Shown here: positions 5,553-8,925 of the stretch, piece by piece
Numbering within the stretch: position 1 is the stretch's first letter
Layout: each line of letters begins with the position of its first letter
Source of the DNA: Methanomicrobiales archaeon
GTDB taxonomy: Archaea; Halobacteriota; Methanomicrobia; Methanomicrobiales; Methanoculleaceae
NCBI GenBank assembly: GCA_012510295.1
Contig: JAAZID010000145.1
Coordinates: 1 to 8,925, forward strand
Length of the DNA stretch: 8,925 nt
Direction: 5' to 3'
Translations under genes and position numbers: made by a program
Notes under the pieces: generated by a model
What the model saw: only the letters and a program-made list of their open reading frames with translations
The model's database searches: none
Told to the model about the DNA's origin: nothing

Positions 5553-5819
5553 ATGACGATGAAGGTGATAAATTTCTTCCAGGAGGGGTGTATGGGGTGC
5601 GATGAGCAGTCCCCGATCCTTGAGGAAGTCAGGAAGGATCTCGGGGTCGAGATCGAAGAGATCGATGCCATAAAAAACCCGCAGTACATCAAAGAGTACA
5701 AACTCCGGGTGACGCCGACGACCCTCGTCATCGAAGGTGACAGGGTCCGGGAGCGAATGGAGGGGCTCATCCACCGCGAAGACCTCGAGGCTGCTATCCG
5801 GCGACACCTGCCTGAGTAA
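5553..5819 (+). CDS. Small thioredoxin-like protein with CMGC motif
   Basis: This 88-aa cytoplasmic protein has the compact thioredoxin/glutaredoxin plan. Strand MKVINFF (3-9) leads into the redox motif C13-M-G-C16, then helix 1, strand VEIEEIDAI (32-40), the cis-proline segment RVTPTTLVIEGD (52-63), and a C-terminal helix. It should exchange dithiol and disulfide with partner proteins. At 88 residues it is shorter than classical thioredoxin (about 105) and closer to the small archaeal thioredoxin/glutaredoxin-like proteins. CMGC differs from the usual CGPC, so its redox potential or partner may differ. I chose ATG 5553; ATG 5559, two codons later, is nearly as good, and an in-frame upstream ATG at 5505 adds residues unlike the family. 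No Shine-Dalgarno is evident. It is a single gene with its own promoters and no adjacent reductase. Confidence 0.88.
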   Translation: MTMKVINFFQEGCMGCDEQSPILEEVRKDLGVEIEEIDAIKNPQYIKEYKLRVTPTTLVIEGDRVRERMEGLIHREDLEAAIRRHLPE

Positions 5820-5990
5820 CCCGGCGGTGCGCTTCTCCCCCGGCGCAGAAGTTCCTGGGGTGCCGTGCCCTGCCGCCCCGGGGGTATGTCGGCACTTCCG
5901 GCATAATTGGAGTGAGTATCTCCGCGTGAAGACTTCGGTAAGAGCGCTCCGGTGAAACACCCTGGGTAGGCGGTGCGCGTGATCTGGGGA
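5820..5990. other. Non-coding spacer upstream of the transposase-derived gene
   Basis: I see no gene here. It contains GC-rich short repeats, for example GTCGGCACTTCCGGC near 5888-5902, and no sequence that is repeated inverted beyond the 3' end of the following gene, so no terminal inverted repeat of an insertion sequence is evident. Confidence 0.45.
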
Positions 5991-5991
5991 A

Positions 5992-6004
5992 TTGATAAGT
6001 TTAC
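5992..6004 (+). promoter_or_regulatory. TATA-like promoter of the transposase-derived gene
   Basis: The block TTGATAAGTTTAC is centred about 25 nt before the ATG at 6023, so transcription should begin at or beside the start codon. This is the same leaderless layout seen for host genes in this window. No Shine-Dalgarno is present. Confidence 0.45.
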
Positions 6005-6022
6005 GGCACTCACTCATTCTTC

Positions 6023-7612
6023 ATGCCAGATCCTTCTCCTTTACATATACTGGATGAGATCCTCAACCGCCCCTCAAGATCCGGGCGCCCTCCATTTCTT
6101 CAAATGCCCCTTGACGCGGTTGTCGCCGCCTTATACCTCGATCGGATCGGTTTTGTCGAGACCATCGACTCGGCGCTTCTTCTGGATCCAGATCAGTGGC
6201 AGGTGAGTCCTGGAAACCTGGCGAAAGCCATTGTTCTCTTTCCTTTCATCCAGTATTTCCATCAACGGCTTCCGTGTTATGATCTCGACAATTACTACAG
6301 CCGGGTGGATATGGATCTCCTCTTCACATCGACAGTCCGGTCTGAGTGGCTGACCCCTGACGCGCTTTACTCTATGCTCGACAGTCTTCACGCCGCCGGG
6401 CCTGAACGCCTCTTCACCACCCTCGCCCTCCGGGCCTATACTGCGTTCTCGATCCCGTTTGACCCGACCATCTACGGCGAGGTCGCCACGTTTATCCTGT
6501 GGGGTGCCTATGAAGACACCGACCCCGTCCGGGCCGTGCTCAGCTTCGCATGCGACCCATCAGGGATCCCGCTCGCCGCCACCACCTGTTATGGGAGCGA
6601 GGCAGATTGCATCCGTGACCCGACCACAATCCATGCTCTTGCTGAACAAAACCCATTCATCTACATCGCCGACCCAAAGATTGCCACGGCCCGGAACCTC
6701 CTGGGATTGCAGGAAGCGGGCCTCCGATTCGCCGCCCGGTATCCGGCTGGTCTCGACAGAAAGACCGCCACCCGGACGATCCGGGATGCCTATGAGTCAG
6801 ATGCCTGGATCCCGGTCGATATGGGCCGGGAAGAGCCGGATACCTATGAGGTGCAGGAGTTTATCCGTGTGGTTGGTGATAACAAGACGGAATTCCGGTT
6901 ACTCATCTTCCGGAGCAGCAACCTGAGGGAGAAGTTTGAGTCTAAAATCATCACGTCCAGAGAAGAAGTTCTATCGATTCTTGCCGGCATAACGGCAAGA
7001 GAGTTTGCTCATGAGTCCGACGCCATCCAGGTAATCGAGGAAGTACGCGAGCGCCTTCGCACCCATCGTTTCTGGGCGGTCGACCTGATCGCCGGGGCCG
7101 GGGGGGCGGGGTGGGTAATCCGGGCCGGCGATCCGGAATTGAACCACGATCTCTACCGGACAGAACTGCAAAAAGCGGAGACGATTGTGCTGATAACAAA
7201 CACGCTGGCGAAAGAGTTGCCGGCAAAGGAGATTCTCCGCCTTGCAACTGAACCAAAGACAAAGAAGGATCCCTTCACGGTCCTCAAGAGTCCGATTGCA
7301 GTCGATCCGGCCTGCCTGAAAAAGCCGGGCCGGGTCGATGCCTTTATGGCACTGCTTGCATACACGCACCTGATCCAGAGATTAATCCGGACGCTGGTGC
7401 GCCGAAACCTGGACGCCATGCCAGAACCACCGTGCCTCGACATTGGCGGCCACTCGTTCGCCAGGCCCGGGCTTATGAGAATTCTTCAGACCATCTCCTA
7501 TTATAATATAGTCACTCGTAACGGTAAGCGCCAGTTCCAGGAGACCTCGCCAACTGACCAGGCAAACCTGGCAATCTGGTCTACGCTGCTAGGGATTGAT
7601 GCAGGTGCATAG
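6023..7612 (+). CDS. IS1634/DUF4277-type transposase-derived protein, catalytically degenerate
   Basis: This 529-aa protein follows IS1634-family DDE transposases from end to end. DAVVAALYLDRIGFVETID (31-49) and VSPGNLAKAIVL (61-72) match the DUF4277 N-terminus. LTPDALYSMLDSLHAAGPERLF (110-131) matches 'LNDDRLGRALDKLYEAG'. PFIYIADPKIATARNLLGL (211-229) matches the second catalytic strand. ETIVLITNTLAKELPAKEIL (386-405), LKSP...CLKKPGRVDAF (421-441) and RPGLMRILQTI (481-491) match the C-terminal core. The first aspartate (D147) and second (D217) remain, but the DTTS-like context of the first is DPTI. The 'HGYSxDHRPDLKQ' and 'DGNxSD' motifs are eroded, and the catalytic glutamate of 'ERGFRFLKDP' aligns with K415. 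No terminal repeats or frameshifts are visible. It may be domesticated or an old inactive copy. Alignments are from memory of the family. Confidence 0.82.
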   Translation: MPDPSPLHILDEILNRPSRSGRPPFLQMPLDAVVAALYLDRIGFVETIDSALLLDPDQWQVSPGNLAKAIVLFPFIQYFHQRLPCYDLDNYYSRVDMDLLFTSTVRSEWLTPDALYSMLDSLHAAGPERLFTTLALRAYTAFSIPFDPTIYGEVATFILWGAYEDTDPVRAVLSFACDPSGIPLAATTCYGSEADCIRDPTTIHALAEQNPFIYIADPKIATARNLLGLQEAGLRFAARYPAGLDRKTATRTIRDAYESDAWIPVDMGREEPDTYEVQEFIRVVGDNKTEFRLLIFRSSNLREKFESKIITSREEVLSILAGITAREFAHESDAIQVIEEVRERLRTHRFWAVDLIAGAGGAGWVIRAGDPELNHDLYRTELQKAETIVLITNTLAKELPAKEILRLATEPKTKKDPFTVLKSPIAVDPACLKKPGRVDAFMALLAYTHLIQRLIRTLVRRNLDAMPEPPCLDIGGHSFARPGLMRILQTISYYNIVTRNGKRQFQETSPTDQANLAIWSTLLGIDAGA

Positions 7613-7676
7613 CCCCCGGGCCAAAGCAGCGGGGAGGGGTAGATCCACGAGAAAGCAGGAGTACCCCCAAACCCGC

Positions 7677-8267
7677 TCACCACCTGCGCTGACCCCGATC
7701 GAGGTAGCCGTATATCCTCTTTATCCGGCGGGCAACCGTCTTCCAGCCCTCTTTTCGTATGACCGGACCGTCGCGGAGCTTTATGTGCGATATCCGGATC
7801 CGCCGCCCACCGAAGGTGTAGGCCTCCCCGACGACGAACTCATCCTCCCCCTCTGCGGTCTGGTAGAGCGGTATGGTCGTGCGCCCGGCATGGATGGACG
7901 CCCGCACCACGACCTGCTCGATCCCCCGTGTCCAGAGTGCCGTCACCTCCGCGGCACCGGCCCGGCGGACCCTCCTCGGCCCGACCTCGATGCCGGTGAT
8001 CTCGACACCGACCGCCTCGTCTCCGCACTCCGCGACGATGTGGTCCCCGACAGCCACGACCTCATCCTCGAAGATCTCGACGCAACAGACCTCCGACTCC
8101 GTCTCCCGGCTCACGATAGCTCTGACGGTGAGGATTCGGGGTTCAGGTGGCCTTGGCACCCGGTGGACCCGGCCGCACTCGCAGCACCGGACGACCAGCT
8201 CGGCAGCCTCCCGGAGAACCTCGTGTTCGCACTCCTCATCGCACGCGGGACAGACGATAGTAATCAT
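7677..8267 (-). CDS. HVO_0476-family archaeal zinc-finger protein
   Basis: This 196-aa protein is recognised as the archaea-specific HVO_0476-type family (COG1326-like), whose function is not known. The N-terminus has a four-cysteine zinc ribbon: C6-P-A-C9 and C28-C-E-C31 with a 18-residue span between. The rest is a mostly beta-strand domain (about 45-175) with patterned strands such as VVAVGDHIVAECGDEAVGV and GIEVGPRRVRRAG, and a basic C-terminal helix (KTVARRIKRIYGYL, 175-188). The fold suggests nucleic-acid or protein contact but there is no direct evidence. The ATG at 8267 is supported by the zinc finger starting at once. It is divergent from the DUF371 gene across only 33 bp and convergent with the transposase-derived gene. 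No Shine-Dalgarno lies at the right distance, so it is probably leaderless. Confidence 0.9.
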   Translation of the reverse strand: MITIVCPACDEECEHEVLREAAELVVRCCECGRVHRVPRPPEPRILTVRAIVSRETESEVCCVEIFEDEVVAVGDHIVAECGDEAVGVEITGIEVGPRRVRRAGAAEVTALWTRGIEQVVVRASIHAGRTTIPLYQTAEGEDEFVVGEAYTFGGRRIRISHIKLRDGPVIRKEGWKTVARRIKRIYGYLDRGQRRW

Positions 8268-8300
8268 TCAATAGCAATGGAATCCCTCTCCTAATTAAGC
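8268..8300. promoter_or_regulatory. Compact divergent promoter of the zinc-finger and DUF371 genes
   Basis: Only 33 bp separate two outward-facing start codons. For the minus gene, CTTAATTAGG (8299-8290) lies about 27 nt before its ATG. For the plus gene, TCAATAGCAA lies about 28 nt before its ATG. Each TATA-like box therefore sits almost on the other gene's transcription start, so the two promoters overlap and both mRNAs would be leaderless. Simultaneous use of both may be sterically limited. Confidence 0.45.
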
Positions 8301-8735
8301 ATGAAGGCGAGGGATACCGTACGGGCGCGGGGGCACCCGCTGGTCCAGGGCACTCATACGACGACGTTTGAGGTGACAAAAGATGAGACACTGACACTCG
8401 CGGGTGATTGCATCATCGGCATCGCCGCCGATAAGGGTGCGGCCGACCTCGCCCCCGACCTGAAGGCGCTGCTCTCCGACGACCGAGCGGTGCTCACGAC
8501 CCGACTCATCGCCGATGATCAGGTTGTCGTGGTCCGGTCGCGGGGATCCTCAGGCCTCACCCTGGATCACCCCGGAGACCTCGTCTGGCGGCGGAGCGAC
8601 TTCGTCTCCGACCGGACCGTTGCCGTCCGCTCCGACCATACCGCGGCCGCGCTCCCCCGGGAGTTCATCGATGCGCTCCGGCGCAGTGCGAACCTGGTGG
8701 TCGAGCTCGAGGTCGAGATACCGGAGGGAGCCTGA
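8301..8735 (+). CDS. DUF371 domain protein
   Basis: This 144-aa protein belongs to the conserved archaeal DUF371 family (COG2090), which has no established function. It shows the family pattern in order: RARGHPLVQGTHTTTFEVTK (8-27, the 'GHxxIxxxHxTTFExTK' opening with H12 and H19), DETLTLAGDCIIGIAADK (28-45), LTLDHPGDLVWRRSDFVSDRT (87-107) and a C-terminal helix LPREFIDALRRS. The length is the usual one for the family. The strict H and D/C positions suggest a binding or catalytic site, but this is inference. The ATG at 8301 begins right at the conserved region and no upstream in-frame start fits. It ends 6 bp before the convergent xseB stop. Confidence 0.9.
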   Translation: MKARDTVRARGHPLVQGTHTTTFEVTKDETLTLAGDCIIGIAADKGAADLAPDLKALLSDDRAVLTTRLIADDQVVVVRSRGSSGLTLDHPGDLVWRRSDFVSDRTVAVRSDHTAAALPREFIDALRRSANLVVELEVEIPEGA

Positions 8736-8741
8736 TCTCCC

Positions 8742-8925
8742 TCACGGATCACAGCCAAGTTTCGTGAGTTTCATCTCGGCATCGGTGAGGAGATCCTCGC
8801 ACTGTTTCACGAGGAGCGCACCGCGCTCGTACATGGCGATACTCTCCTCAAGGCTTCCATCCCCGTCCTCCAGCTTCCGGACGATCTCCCGCAGCTCTTC
8901 AAGCATCTCTTCAAACGTCTTCGTC
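8742..8925 (-). CDS. xseB: Exodeoxyribonuclease VII small subunit (N-terminus cut by window edge)
   Basis: The last 61 residues are visible. They match XseB almost throughout: TFEEMLEELREIVRKLEDGD, then LEESIAMYERGALLVKQCED and LLTDAEMKL. XseB is a small helical protein that binds several copies to the long arm of XseA to make exonuclease VII, which degrades single-stranded DNA. The family is about 60-80 aa, so only a few N-terminal residues are missing and the start lies beyond 8925. The enzyme is bacterial in origin and has been found in some methanogens, so the gene implies an ancient transfer. An xseA gene may lie just outside the window on the same strand. It ends tail to tail with the DUF371 gene with a 6-bp gap. 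Confidence 0.92.
   Translation of the reverse strand, partial: TKTFEEMLEELREIVRKLEDGDGSLEESIAMYERGALLVKQCEDLLTDAEMKLTKLGCDP

Noticed and set aside
5478..6017. Minus-strand frame of 179 codons over the thioredoxin-like gene
   Set aside because: Antisense to a convincing thioredoxin-like protein and carries no family features.
5820..7676. Intact insertion sequence around the transposase-like gene
   Set aside because: By eye I find no matching terminal inverted repeats or target duplication in the flanks, and the active-site glutamate is missing; so it is not called as a mobile element.
7596..8294. Plus-strand frame of 232 codons
   Set aside because: Mirror of the minus-strand zinc-finger gene; composition is P, D and L rich and the minus strand has the conserved cysteines.

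Overview
The window looks like a moderately high-GC methanogenic archaeon of the order Methanomicrobiales, most likely Methanoculleus or a close relative. That placement is inference. It rests on archaea-restricted families (an HVO_0476-type zinc-finger protein and a DUF371 protein), archaeal TATA-like boxes about 26 nt upstream of several start codons (mostly leaderless architecture), and an exonuclease VII small subunit, which is bacterial in origin but known in this group.

Layout, left to right. (1) 1-1382, minus strand: a CLC chloride channel/antiporter whose C-terminus runs off the window. (2) 1661-2839, plus: a sugar-1-phosphate nucleotidyltransferase with a left-handed beta-helix tail. 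(3) 2993-3784, minus: a regulator-like protein with two CBS domains and a ParB/Srx-fold domain, convergent with the previous gene. (4) 3849-4319, minus: an Hsp20 small heat-shock protein, unusual here in having a strong Shine-Dalgarno and a structured leader. (5) 4476-5174, plus: a membrane-anchored FKBP/SlyD-like protein, divergent from hsp20. (6) 5175-5552: a gene-free stretch rich in inverted repeats that ends in the promoter region of (7), an 88-aa thioredoxin-like protein with a CMGC motif (5553-5819, plus). (8) 6023-7612, plus: a 529-aa protein recognisable as a degenerate IS1634/DUF4277-type DDE transposase with an open reading frame. (9) 7677-8267, minus: the HVO_0476-type zinc-finger protein, divergent from (10) the DUF371 protein (8301-8735, plus). 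(11) 8742-8925, minus: the C-terminal part of XseB.

Most genes appear to be single transcription units with their own promoters, in convergent or divergent pairs. Two themes recur: protein quality and redox (Hsp20, extracytoplasmic FKBP-like protein, thioredoxin-like protein), and sensing or regulation (CBS-ParB). The most interesting item is the transposase-derived gene. Its catalytic glutamate position is lysine and its conserved core motifs are eroded, yet its 529 codons are open, it has a host-like leaderless promoter, and no terminal inverted repeats are visible. It may be a domesticated transposase. Secondary points are a possible structured (thermometer-like) leader on hsp20, a palindrome over the hsp20 promoter, non-canonical ion-pathway residues in the CLC protein, and the structured intergenic region at 5175-5552. 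I saw no rRNA, tRNA, CRISPR array or intact insertion sequence.
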